Part shown: piece after piece, positions 13,069-24,725 of the stretch
Layout of the letters: every line of letters begins with the position of its first letter
Numbering within the stretch: position 1 is the stretch's first letter
Assembly: GCF_001625195.1 (NCBI RefSeq)
Contig: NC_054389.1
Coordinates: 3,716,520 to 3,780,519 of the forward strand
Source of the DNA: Drechmeria coniospora
Lineage: Eukaryota; Ascomycota; Sordariomycetes; Hypocreales; Ophiocordycipitaceae
Direction: 5' to 3'
Length of the DNA stretch: 64,000 nucleotides
The notes under the pieces: model-generated
Told to the model about the DNA's origin: nothing
Seen by the model: the letters and a program-made list of their open reading frames with translations, nothing else
The model's database searches: none
Position numbers and translations under genes: made by a program

Positions 13069-13432
13069 CCTAAATAATGTTAATGCTTGCGCGACGTGGA
13101 ATTGGCGACTCTGTAACTCACTTGACTTGCTCCTTTGGTGTTGGCTGGAGATGGACTTGTTGCTCGCAAGACCAGAAATGTTGGAGGTTGTGGGGTGGTA
13201 ATTTTCGACGGCCGGCATCACGTGCCCGTCCACTACGAACCCTAAGCGACGCACCGTTCACAAACCCCACCGCCCAACGCCCTTGCCCTACTCATGCTAG
13301 GGGAGAAAAAAAAGAGATTACCTAAGCCTGGATCCCACAAGCTGGCGCAAAATCACATTCAACACCAAGGCAGCAAGTACCCTCCACTATCGCCAATCCA
13401 ACGACAACTTGCTGTTCGGCAAATAAGACGCG
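13069..13432. promoter_or_regulatory. Bidirectional ribosomal-protein promoter
   Basis: This 364-bp spacer separates the start codons of uS4 (leftward) and eL21 (rightward). It contains a palindromic CACGTG at 13219-13224 and an AACCCTAA box at 13238-13245. Elements of these two types (Cbf1-like E-box and Tbf1-like telomeric box) occur in ribosomal-protein promoters of several ascomycetes. Their use here is inference. An A-rich stretch near 13305-13316 lies between the boxes and eL21. Confidence 0.65.
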
Positions 13433-14092
13433 ATGGGTCACTCTTACGGAAAAAGAGCGGGAACCCGCGTATGTTGAATCAATGGAAAGAAGAAGATGGA
13501 CAATCTGCTGACGAGGCGCAGTATGCCTTCAGCAGGAACTTTCGCCAGAAGGGCATGATCGCCCTGAACACGTACCTGAGGCAGTACCGGTATGGCGCCC
13601 CGTACGACACTCACGAGCGAACAGATGGACTGATATTCTTCCAGTGTTGGTGACATTGTCGACGTCAAGGTGAACGGTGCCGTCCAGAAGGGGTAAGGCG
13701 ACTCGAGCAGTTCTACCGCGATGCGGACAGCATGAAAGCCGGGATGCTAACGAATGGACAGCATGCCCTACAAGGTCTACCACGGCAAGACGGGTGTCGT
13801 CTACAACGTCACGAAGAGCGCCGTTGGTGTCATCATCTACAAGAAGGTGTGGCACCGATACATCGAGAAGCGCATCAACGTCCGAATCGAGCACATTCAG
13901 CCTTCCCGGTCCCGCGAGGACTTCCTTAAGCGAGTCAAGGCGAACGCCGAGGCCAAGAAGCAGGCCCGCGCCAACGGTGTCACGGTTCAGGTCAAGCGCC
14001 TACCTGCCCAGCCTCGCGAGGCTCGCACCGTTTCCCTGACCGACAACCCTCCCGAGACCGTTACTCCTCTGCCTTACGAGACCACGATTTAG
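13433..14092 (+). CDS. rpl21: 60S ribosomal protein eL21
   Basis: Four exons, 13433-13468, 13522-13589, 13645-13692 and 13762-14092, predict 160 aa. The first exon encodes only [12 protein letters not shown], as is common in the family. The joined frame gives the conserved [29 protein letters not shown] and [11 protein letters not shown] blocks (an SH3-like barrel), then [14 protein letters not shown]. Donors are GTATGT, GTATGG and GTAAGG. eL21 binds 28S and 5S rRNA in the large subunit. Its C-terminus, beyond the SREDF region, carries the usual basic extension. Divergent from uS4 across a shared promoter. Confidence 0.97.
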
Positions 14093-15371
14093 AAGGGTTC
14101 GTGGTGGAGTGTGTGCTGGTTTATTCATTTTTCTTGTGGTGTTGTGCGCGGATGGGAAACAACTCAGCATGGCGAGGTCTACATTTGATGTCCATAGGAA
14201 ATGAGACCAAAAGTGGCATGTACCACTCGAACCTGTCTTCCAACTGGGGCATCTCGTGATTCAATTTTTGCTGCTGGGTTTTGGATTGGGCCGTTGGCTA
14301 GCCTTTATTCATTCTTTCCAGGGTGCCATGGCTCTCGAAACATGTGAAGCTGGCTTTTCGAACTATCGAGCCAGATCCATCCAGACCTGAGCAGTGTTAG
14401 ATTCGTCCAGCGATTCTTGGCGGTTACCTGGTCATTAGTATCGGCGTCTTGCTTCATCCGCACGACACGGTTAGAGTAAATTAGAGGAGCTGAAGGCGGC
14501 GAGAGCTACATGAGACGCGTCAACGGCGTAACTGTCGTTCTCATAGGCTAAGATAAGAGCCATCACTCATTGGCCCATTGTCAGAGGGGGAATTCGTTTT
14601 CAAGGCATGGTGAAGCAACATCTGATGCGAATGAGCTCTTCTTTATCACTTGGTCATTGTGACTTGCTATTCTGCTATTACTCTCGATTTGTTCGATTTG
14701 AATGTGGCGGTATCGTGTTCTTGTTCATTGAATGCTGGCGACGAAGTACGACGATCCAAGATCCATCCCATTGGCATAGGCACTCAACCAATGCCAATTA
14801 AAGGAGCAAAAAAATCATTTCCTGCTGCCGAAAACATGTCACACGACGTTGCCACTTCACGTAAGAATGACGAACTGCTTAGTCGAGCCCTCTCAAAAAG
14901 GCTCCGAAAGGCTGCATTCCCCAGGTACGTGCAACGTGAGTGACGAAATTGCCTGGTTGATAACGTCTTCAGCCGGAGCGGAAGATTCCACTAGCCGAGG
15001 TCGCATTGACAGCCCGCCCGCCCTGCCAATGTAGCTCGTGCTCTTGCATGACTACGATAGGCTGGTTGATGGGCACCGTTTGGTTGGAGACGCATCACTG
15101 CCTGATCACCATATACTAAGCCACTGCGAAGCTGCCACGCTTTTTAAGGCAATGCTGACGACATCGTCCACGACTCCTCTGCTTGGCGCCCAACACATTC
15201 ATTGCATGCTTACAGTCATTCTTCTGCAAGCTTGCCACGTCCCGTAAATCACGCCAACGTCGAGTTGGAGTGAGCTGTGCCTCCTGGAACCTAGCCAGCC
15301 AAAGCACTCACTCCACCGTCATCGCGGCCAAGCCCAAGTTTCGGCTTCACCACACTCTGCCCTTGGCAAGC
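14093..15371. other. Intergenic region, eL21 3' side and SLA2 promoter
   Basis: About 1.28 kb without a supportable gene. The first few hundred bases should be the eL21 3' UTR; the last few hundred the SLA2 promoter and 5' UTR. The short open frames lack motifs. Confidence 0.5.
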
Positions 15372-18300
15372 ATGGCCTCCATGCGGTCGGAGCATGCCAA
15401 GTTTGTGACCCTCATAGACTCCTCGACAAGTCTGTTGACGGACGAGACCTTTCGCTGACAGACTGACCTGCAATCTAGGACCGATCAGGAGCTTGCCATC
15501 AGCATCAAGAAGGCCACCAACACTGACGAGATCTCGCCCAAACGCAAGCATGTGCGCGCATGCATCGTGTACACATGGGATCACAGATCAGCCCACGCCT
15601 TCTGGTCTGGAATCAAAGTGTAGGTCATGTTGCTACGCCGTTGCCCGTTCAGGGGAGGCCGGCTGACCCGACGACAGGCAGCCGATTCTGGCGGACGAGG
15701 TGCAGACTTTCAAGGCCCTGATTACAATCCACAAAGTTCTGCAAGAGGGTCATCCGTCGGCGCTCAAGGAGGCAATGGCCAACCGCAGTTGGATTGATGG
15801 TCTGAATCGTGGCATGGCCGGCGACGGGCTCCGCGGTTACGGCCCCCTCATCCGAGAATACGTATTCTACTTGCTGGCCAAGCTCTCCTTTCACCAGCAG
15901 CATATTGAATTCAACGGAACATTCGAATACGAAGAGTATCTGAGCTTGAAAGCCATCAACGACCCGAATGAGGGTTACGAGACGATCACAGACCTCATGA
16001 TTCTACAAGACAAGATTGAACAGTTTCAAAAGTTGATTTTCTCCCACTTCAGGAACGTGGGCAACAACGAGTGCCGGATCTCTGCCCTGGTACCGCTGGT
16101 GCAGGAAAGCTATGGAATTTACAAGTTCATCACGAGCATGATGAGAGCCATGCACTCCAGTTAGTCTCCACCTTGGGCTCGTCGGGTCGGAGGAAACTGA
16201 CGGGCAGCGCAGTCACGGGAGATGACGAGGCTTTACAGCCTCTGCGTCAGCGTTACGATGCGCAACATTACCGGCTCATCAAGTTCTACTACGAATGCTC
16301 CAACCTGCGCTACCTCACCAGTCTCATCACGATCCCCAAGCTCCCCCAAGACCCGCCGAACCTCCTCACCGAGGGCGGCGACGCGCCCGCCCTACCCTCT
16401 CGGCCGAAACAAGAGATTGAACGTCAGATAACGCCACCGAAGGAGCCGAAGTCGGAAGAGCCCGGGGAAATCTCGGAGTTTTGGAAGAGCGAGCTCGACC
16501 GTCAGAACCGAGACTACGAGGAGCAGCAGCGGGTTCTCGAAGAGCGACAGGCAGCAGCCTTGCTGGCACAGCAGCAGGCGCAGATGCAGGCGCAGCGCGA
16601 TTTCGAGGAGCAGCAGCGACGGCTGGCAGAACAGCAGAAGCGGGATCAGGAGGCGCTCCTGGCACAGCAGTCGCAGTGGCAGACGCAAGGCCGACTCGCC
16701 GAGCTGGAGCAGGAGAACTTTAACGCGCGGGCCCAGTACGAGCGAGACCAGCTGATGCTGCAACAGTACGACCAACGCGTCAAGGCGCTCGAGGGGGAGC
16801 TGGGACAGATTCAAAACAGCCTGGGCCAACAGATCACGAGCAAGGATGACCAGATCCGGGCGCTGCAGGAGCAGGTCAACACGTGGAGGACGAAGTACGA
16901 GTCGCTGGCCAAGCTGTATTCCCAGCTGCGTCACGAGCACCTCGACCTCTTGCAGAAGTTCAAAACGGTGCAGCTCAAGGCTTCGAGCGCGCAGGAGGCG
17001 ATCGACAAGCGGGAGAAGCTCGAGCGGGAGATCAAGACGAAGAACCTCGAGCTCGCCGACATGATACGCGAGAGGGATCGTGCCCTCCACGACAAGGACC
17101 GAGTGCATGGCAGCAACAAGGACGAGGTCGAGAGGCTCAAGCGCGAGCTCCGGATGGCGCAGGACAAGGCCGACAACCTCGAACGGAGCAAGGGCAACGA
17201 GCTGTCGACGATGCTGGCCAAGTACAACCGGGAGATGAGCGACCTCGAGGAAGCACTGCGCAACAAGTCGAAAGCCCTCGAGGAGGCGCAGTCGTCGCTC
17301 AGGGACGGCAGCTCCGACCTGGAGAAGCTACTCAGGGACAAGGAGTACGAGCTGGAAGTGTACAAGACGGGGATGGACGAGACGCTGCTCAAGCTGAACG
17401 AGCTCGAGCAAAACCAGAACGATTCGGGGCACGCGCTAGATGGGCAGATTGACGCGCTCATCCTGTCGAACCTGGACAAGCTCAACGACGTGATCGATTC
17501 CGTCCTCCAGGCCGGCGTTTCGAGAGTGGACGATGCCCTGTACGAGCTCGACTCGTCGATGCAGGCGGGCAACCAGAACGCGTCGCCGACGTACGTGCTG
17601 TCGCAGATCGAGAAGGCGTCGGCGAGCGCCATGGAGTTTGCGACGTCGTTCAACAACTTCATCGCCGACGGGCCGAATAGCACGCACGGAGACCTCATCA
17701 AGGCGATCAACGTGTTCTCGGGCGCCATCGCCGACGTCTGTAGCAACACTAAGGGTCTGACAAGGCTCGCGACGGACGAGAAGAAGACGGACGGGCTGAT
17801 GAACGGCGCGCGGCAGTCGGCGCAGTCGACGCTCCAGTTCTTCCGCGGCCTCCAGAGCTTTCGGCTCGAGGGCATGGAGCCGCTGCAGAAGACGGACGTG
17901 GTGATTAACAACAACAACGACGTGCAAATCAACTTGCAGAAGCTGAACAAGCTGGTTGAAGCCTTCGCTCCGGGCTTCGGCAAGCTGGCCAACAACAAGG
18001 GAGACTTGGGCGACCTCGTCGACTCGGAGCTGAGCAAGGCGGCCGACGCCATCGCGGCGGCGGCGGCGCGGCTGGCGAAGCTCCGGAACAAGCCTCGGGA
18101 CGGATACTCGACGTACGAGGTCAAGGTGCACGACTCGATCCTGGACGCGGCGACGGCCATCACGAACGCCATCGGGCAGCTGATCAAGGCGGCATCGGCG
18201 ACGCAGCAGGAGATTGTGCAGGCTGGACGCGGGTCCTCGTCCCGGACGGCCTTTTACAAGAAGAACAACCGGTGGACGGAGGGCCTGATCTCGGCGGCCA

Positions 18301-18997
18301 AGGCGGTCGCATCGTCGACCAACACGCTGATCGAGACGGCCGACGGGGTCCTCTCTCGGCGAAACAGCCCCGAGCAGCTCATCGTAGCGTCCAACGACGT
18401 GGCGGCGTCGACGGCCCAGCTCGTCGCCGCGAGCAGGGTCAAGGCGGGCTTCATGTCGAAGAGCCAGGAGAAGCTGGAGCAGGCGAGCAAGGCGGTGGGG
18501 GCGGCATGCAGGGCGCTCGTGCGGCAGGTGCAGAGCCTGATCAAGGAGCGCAGCCAGGACGAGGACGCGGTGGACTACACGAAGCTCGGCGCGCACGAGT
18601 TCAAGGTGCGCGAGATGGAGCAGCAGGTACGTGCCGATTTTCTTCAGCCCATCAGCGCCGTGTTGCACGTGCGCCCCCGGCGGTCGCGCACACGCAGGGA
18701 CGCACGGCGATCCAAGCGGGCGATTCGTCATGCGCTCGCCATCCGGACACGGCCGCCGTTGCCCGGACACGGTCGCTGCCGGTTCGGAGGCGAGATTCGT
18801 GGGCCAGTGCCTACGTCTATCTGCCCTCGCGTCCGGCGGGCACTCGGCTCGGTCGCGGCGACGATGACAGGTCCGGAGCAGATTTTCGCTAACGGGACGG
18901 TCGATGACAGGTCGAGATACTCCAACTGGAAAACGCGCTTTCCTCGGCGCGCCATCGGCTGGGCGAGATGCGCAAGATTTCGTACCAAGAGGAGTAG
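15372..18997 (+). CDS. SLA2: Endocytic adaptor SLA2/END4 (HIP1R family)
   Basis: Five exons, 15372-15385, 15479-15619, 15678-16159, 16213-18626 and 18911-18997, predict 1045 aa. The 14-nt first exon supplies MASMR, which joins directly to TDQELAISIKKAT. An ANTH domain fills residues about 1-280 (RKHVRACIVYTWDH, QTFKALITIHKVLQEGHP, YGPLIREYVFYLLAKLSFH). A glutamine-rich coiled coil spans roughly 300-620, and a talin-like I/LWEQ (THATCH) actin-binding domain occupies about 780-1020. The last exon encodes the terminal helix after a 284-nt intron that is long for this genome. In the family Sla2 links PIP2 membrane and clathrin light chain to F-actin during endocytosis. Together with APN2 it is a standard flank of the mating-type locus in filamentous ascomycetes. 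Confidence 0.97.
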
Positions 18998-19962
18998 AGA
19001 TTGAAGCAGGGACGGCGGAGGGACGTCGTGGATGGGCAGTGGCCGGTGTCGCCCCGCGCGCGCGTGCTTTTTTGTCTGCTCGGCGCCAACAAGGCTGCAA
19101 GGTCCAGCAAAGTTCAACGCGCGATGGCCGGGCACACCGTCACGGGGGACTCTGCCGAGGGGGTGAGGCTGGAGGGGTAGGCAGCAGCCATACCCTGGTC
19201 CTGGTCACAGCCGGACGATGGACATGGAGCACGGTGGGGATGGCACGGGGATGTCGGGTGGTGGGAGGGCGAAGTCGTTACGAGCGCAGGGCACGCACGG
19301 GGCCGTTTGGGATGATGTGCTTTGACCCGAAAACGAGCACAGCTGGCTCGTGGGCGGAGCGAAGATGGAGCGGGCGGATGAAGGCGAGAAGGAAGGTTGC
19401 GATGACGATCTTGGGGGACGTGGAGATTGCAGATTTGATTGATATCGAGCTCGACGACAGTGCGCTTGCTGCTAGCGAGATGAGATGAATGAAAGAAGTC
19501 CTGGCCGCAGGTTTTGAACGGCGCCGCCATCGCCCATCCAGTGACGCTACGTCATGACGCCTGATGCGGGGGGGACGACGTGCGTTGGAGAGTTGAGATG
19601 AGGCCGAGGAGCACATGCCACGCGCCTACGACGATGCAAGGACGGGATTTCTCGTCCAGAAGTCGATTGACGGCAGCACCCCTGGGCAAGTGCGAAAACG
19701 CGTAGGATGACGCATTTACATGTACATCCAGATGCCGCACGAGGTCGGGACAGGGATCACGGCCGCCAAAGGTCCCTCCAAGTTGAAACAATGTCGGTGC
19801 CTGCAGCTGCAGCGCAAGGAGAGGGGGGGCGAGCAGCTCCCTCATGTGACTGGCACCAGCCGATTGCCACTTGTATGCCACCACCGAGGGGGACAAAATG
19901 CGAAGCAGTGGTGAGGATGAGTGATGGCGCCGACGGGCAATATCACGCCGACGAGACATGAC
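18998..19962. other. SLA2 downstream region, start of gene-free interval
   Basis: GC-rich DNA holding the SLA2 3' UTR. Several open frames of up to about 190 codons exist on both strands, but they overlap each other, have arginine/proline-biased composition and show no domain. None is called. Confidence 0.5.
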
Positions 19963-20180
19963 GACGTCCACGTTCCAAAAGCCAGTGCCAACGTGCTCCG
20001 CATTCAGCATGAAAATGATGACGTCCAAGTGCCAAAGGCCGCTGCTTGGGGGCGATCTTCAAAGCATTTCCTATACGGCATGAAAATGGTGACGTCCAAG
20101 TGCCAAATGCCGTTGCTTGGGGGCGATCTTCAAAGCATTTCCTATACGGCATCAAAATAAAGACGTGCCAACATTCACAT
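19963..20180. repeat. 71-bp tandem repeat, two full copies plus partial flanks
   Basis: Each unit begins GACGTCCAAGTGCCAAA and ends CCTATACGGCATGAAAAT. Full copies start at 20020 and 20091. A degenerate, shorter upstream copy starts at 19963 and a partial one follows at 20162. The two full copies differ at only a few bases, which suggests recent duplication. Confidence 0.85.
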
Positions 20181-20185
20181 GGCCA

Positions 20186-20269
20186 ACAGGCTCAGGCTCA
20201 GGCACAGGCTCTGGCACAGGCTCTGGCACAGGCACAGGTACAGGCACAGGGCTCAGTTCAGGTTCAGGT

Positions 20270-20321
<52 letters not shown>

Positions 20322-20326
20322 ACACA

Positions 20327-20402
<76 letters not shown>

Positions 20403-20413
20403 AGGCACAGGCA
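20186..20413. repeat. Compound hexanucleotide satellite (CAGGCT)n-(CAGGCA)n
   Basis: About 228 bp of 6-bp periodic sequence. The left part mixes CAGGCT, CAGGCA, CTGGCA and CAGGTT. The centre (about 20256-20320) is nearly pure CAGGCT and the right part (20328-20412) nearly pure CAGGCA. It is open in all three forward frames as simple dipeptide repeats, which is a by-product of the period rather than evidence for a gene. Confidence 0.9.
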
Positions 20414-23400
20414 AAAGGAACGTTGCTCAGAGGGGGGGAGAGTCGGGGGACACCAGCTCCCATTCTCGTAGGGACGGACTTGACAGACGAAGCATACGAA
20501 TGGCTGACCGGTTGTTGGTAGGATGGATGCTCAGTATGGATGGATGCGCAGTGGGGAACCCAATTCGCTGACGAGCCCGCGCCGGCCAGTGCGTCGGTCT
20601 GCTGTTGGGCCTGTGGTGGGCGGCTGGCTCAGGTGACTGGGACCGGATGCCGACGATGCTTTAGCGCGGCCATGGTGGCCATGGAACGGACGCTTAGTTG
20701 GCCTCGCTGCCGGCTGTCGGCTGTCGATGCGTCCGATGCAAGCCAGCACTTGGCACAGGGAGTCGCAGTGGGTGACAGGCCCCCCAAAACTTGGCGCTGT
20801 CCACGGAGCTTTCCGGTGGGTTGAAGCAGCCGTTCAGCGGTCGGAACCAATGAACGAGTCGGGAGAGCCTGTTGGCCACCGGATGGAGATGGTGGGCCAC
20901 TACAGACTACAGTGCAGCGCACCTACATTGGATGGCACCAGCCTGGAGCCGACGGTACGAGTACCTGCCTGCGCACGGTACGCAATACAGACCACGGTAC
21001 ATATCTCGGCATGCACGCGTACCACCAACATCATGTCACGGTACAGTGCACCCACGCGTGTCTCGACTGTACATGGGCGGATGCACCCGCGTGAGATGAC
21101 CGAAGGGGCAAGGTAAGGAGGCGGCAACGACGACAACAGTTCGAACGAGGGCGAGAGTAGCCATCACCCGTCGGCAGGGTGCACCCTACATCTTTGTCAA
21201 CAATGGGCGACATGATTTGGCATTGTACGGAGCGACCATGACATTGTCTTTGAGGCGCACCCCGTCGGTTTTGTTCGAAGCCGCATTCCAACTCGTTCTG
21301 TTCGTGGCCATGGTTTGGAGGCGTCCAGGCTTCGTCGCGATCGAAGCCAATTCCATTTCTCGGTACCGAATCATGTTCCTCGTCAACGGTTGCGTTCGAC
21401 GAAGCGCCTCGGCCATGACGTGGGGCCCGTCGTCGGCCATGACCGTGACCACTGCGCCAGCCGATGGCTTCGTACAAGCACGGACCAGCAGGAGGCATCA
21501 CGAACCGCAGCATGGCACGAGCTCCTGAATCACGGACCAGCAGATGGCCGCTTTCGATGGTTGAAACACGGACTCCATCGGCCGGCAGCCGTAGCTTCTG
21601 CACGTTGGCTCCGCGTTCCGGGTTCAGGGGTGGTCATGCGAGTACGGATGCGTCCATGCACCGAGGTGCGAGGACTCTTTCATCGAACCTTTGCCTGTTG
21701 GTGGGTTGATCTGTGCCCCGGTGACGATGACGATGACGGTGCGGCGGTGACGGTGAAGGCGACGGATGACGGATGAAGAAAGCGCCGTGTCGGCTCGCCA
21801 CCAGGTTGTCCGGCGCATAGTTGGCCAGGCGTGCGTGCGTGCCTTGGCCAGCGAGGAGGATGAAGCAGGGTGAGCAGGGTGAACAGGGTGAGCAGGGTGA
21901 GCAGGGTGCAGCAGGAGACGGAGAGGAACGAATTCGTGCCATGAATTAGCTGCCGAGGGACGAATTCACTCCCCAGATGGGCGTGCAGCATCGACCGACG
22001 GCAGGCACAGCTACACGTGCTGCTCCTCGACCTCGACCTCCTTTCATGTCGTTGCCTCCAGTGCGAGGCGCGAGGGAGGGCGTGCGAATAGGGACGCAGG
22101 TGACGGGGTGACGGAGAGGAACGGAGGAGGGTACGTGGGCGGGACAGACGGTTGACATGGCAAGCCGTGTCCTCGTCGGGCTCGTCGTCAGTACGTGACC
22201 CCGTCGTCGCCGTCCTTGCTCCGTACAGCACAGGTACTGGTGACGAAGAACGGCATGGGTGATCCGCCTGGGTGGCCAGAGTGGGTCGAGGGCCTCTCAA
22301 ACGGTGGTTTGAAACAGCTCGGGGCGTGGCCGTCGAGGAGAGCGTTGTTTGCGTCGACTTGTCCCTACGCTCCGGAAGGGTGTTTGGCGTTGCGTCGAGG
22401 GCTGCCGAGGCGACTCGCGTACAGTTGCCTCTGCTGGCCTGTGCGTGCAGCGCCAAGGCGGCACTGCGGGGCTGCGAGGGCCCACTCGCGGGCATCGAAT
22501 GACATGACCACCTTGCCATGGCGTGGCGCGCCCCACCAGCCGATGGCGCTATTCCAGATGCGGTTGGACTCGCAGGCGCGGAGCCGGAAGGCAGTCCAGC
22601 ACAAGTACATGTATGTGTTCTTACTTACTTCGTCTTGACTTGTGCAGCACACGGCACACCTACTGTACTGTACAGTAAGTACATATTGACAGGTATAGAG
22701 TGCCTGTGGCACGTGTAGCATGAATCACCACTTCACTACTAGATGCACACCTGCGCGAGGTAACTTGGGGTGAATCCTTGGTTTGTGAATGGAGAGGCGA
22801 GGAAACATGGCGTCGCACCCCTCCCCCCCTGCACATGCAGGTACGTGAACTCTGCTCTCGTCGGCAACGGCGCGAGCAGGAGGAGAAGGAGCGGACGAGG
22901 TGCGGTGGAAGGAGGTTGGAGGCAGCGGACGAGAGAGGTAGGAAAAGGGGAAACTCAGTCCAACCCACAAGTCAGGCATCATTTTCCATCGACGGCATCC
23001 TCAGTTCCGTTCCATGCCGTGCCGTGCGTGCACGTATGCCATGCCGCATCTCGTCCATCGAGAACGATGCCGTTACACCGCATGGCAGGGGGGAATCGTC
23101 ATGGCCAGCATGCGTGCCGGAGTTGGCGCGTCGAGGGGTTGGTGGGCCGTGGGCTGGGCTTGGTGTATTCACTGCCGTGAGTGATGGGAGACGAGTACGG
23201 ACAGACAAGCCCATGCACATGCGCACGGCAAGCGAAGAAAAGTATCCAAGGCACGGAGTACTTTGGCCATGATTGAGCGAGCGACCCCCCGCAGAGTGAT
23301 GGAGACGAAGAACGGCAGAGGCATCTGCATGTCGCGTCCTCGTGCCGCCGTCCGTCCACTCGCGGCAAATTCCGTAATCGGGGGGCAAACTTACCGTTCC

Positions 23401-24504
23401 CATGGGTCGGCCTACGGTGGAACCGGCGTCCCCTGCCCTGGTCTACCCTCCCTGTCGGGGACGGTTGGAGTGGGTGGGCTGCGAGCCATACGACGATGAC
23501 AGGGCCATCACAAGGAAGCAGGCGTGCGGATCATGGCACGAACAATTCCGGTTCGAGCCCGGCGCGCTTCTGCATTCACACTGTAAATGTGTGTGCAGAA
23601 CCACGACCTGCTCTTTTTTCCTTTTTATTTTTCATTTTTTCCTTCCGAGCACATTCCGACCTTGAGGCCACGACTTGCTGCTCGTGCCCGACACGAAAGG
23701 CGGCCCCGGCCGGCGTCTGTTTGCTGGCCCGTTTGCTTGGTTCGTCGAGGTGCCGGTGCTCGTCGTGCTCGCTCGTCACGGTCCAGGCCTGCGACGGCGG
23801 TGTGCCCGGGCAAGGGATATGGGCTGAGCGCGCGGCGGCGCCATTGCTCTGCCCGTCCGAAATGGCCAGAGGGAATCTTGGCCGGCTCAGGCCTGGCTTG
23901 CGGTGACGAGACACGAGACAGGCTGATGGCAATCCAAGTGCCGTCTGCCGTCTGCCGCTTGCCGCCCAGACGGACGGCCTGAAGGCTGCTGCACCAGCTG
24001 CGTGGGACGGCAGCGGGATGGCACTCCATCGCTCGTACCCAACGCGTGCCCGTTCGCCACAGGTCGCCGCATGCATGCACCTGCACCGATGGCATGTTGG
24101 TCCGTACGTGCGACGACCATTGGCGCAGCCAGGACGCGATAGCCGACAGGCGCCTCCGCTTTGGCCCCGATGGCGATGAAGGGAGACGGCTAGGTCGAGG
24201 TTAGAAGCCCGGCGAGGGTTCCAGAACGCCGATTCTAGACTACGGCCGACGGCCGATGGGGGGCACGCACCAGGACATGTGCACCGAGTACGCGTGCGTG
24301 CAGATGAAATGCATTACTCGTAGCAAGGTCAGCAGGGACATGGAGAAAACTAGAGGCGTGATGATGTGCCCTGCGTCGTTGGCATGGGTCCAAGGGAACC
24401 GCCGTTCTCTGCCCGCCGCCGTGCTTGGCGAATGCGTCTTGCGTGCTCGGGAACGAGGTAGTCGGTGCTCGGTACGCCTTCCTTGCACCACTGCGCCCAA
24501 GACC
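20414..24504. other. Gene-free middle of the SLA2-MAT interval
   Basis: About 4.1 kb of GC-rich DNA without any gene I can support. The longest open frame, on the minus strand over 21680-22519, is Arg/Ser/Pro-rich, overlaps a simple repeat and has no domain. Scattered GTACT words occur at about 22660-22690 and 23255. No transposase or reverse-transcriptase motif was recognised. Confidence 0.55.
21862..21914. repeat. 9-bp tandem repeat, unit near GAGCAGGGT
   Basis: About five adjacent copies of a 9-mer, with one GAACAGGGT variant, then a truncated copy. It is a simple minisatellite within the gene-free SLA2-MAT interval. Confidence 0.85.
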
Positions 24505-24725
24505 ATGTCGTCGTACATGCATGCACAGGTCACCCTACATGCAAATGTTCACTTGTACATGTCGTCGTACATGCACATATCGCCATACATGCACATATCG
24601 CCATACACACATTGCCGCACAGCCACATATTGCCATATATGCACATATCGTTGTACACGTGAACACGTCGTCGTGCAAACAACAACACATCGTCGTACAT
24701 AGACATATCATCCTACATGCTGCAG
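24505..24725. repeat. Degenerate ATGCACATATCGCCATAC repeat
   Basis: A short unit of about 18 bp, containing CATACATGCACATATCGC, is repeated with increasing divergence and interspersed GTCGTCGTACATG words. Adjacent copies are clearest at 24569-24605, and the pattern decays to the right. Confidence 0.7.

Noticed and set aside
20152..20571. Several dipeptide-repeat frames across the hexanucleotide array
   Set aside because: A 6-bp repeat keeps every frame open; this is a by-product of periodicity.
21680..22519. 279-codon minus-strand frame in the SLA2-MAT interval
   Set aside because: Composition is Arg/Ser/Pro-biased, it runs through the 9-bp minisatellite, and no domain or plausible intron structure was seen.
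23520..23580. GGTTCGAGCCC, a tRNA B-box-like word
   Set aside because: No A-box or foldable acceptor stem occurs at the required distance.
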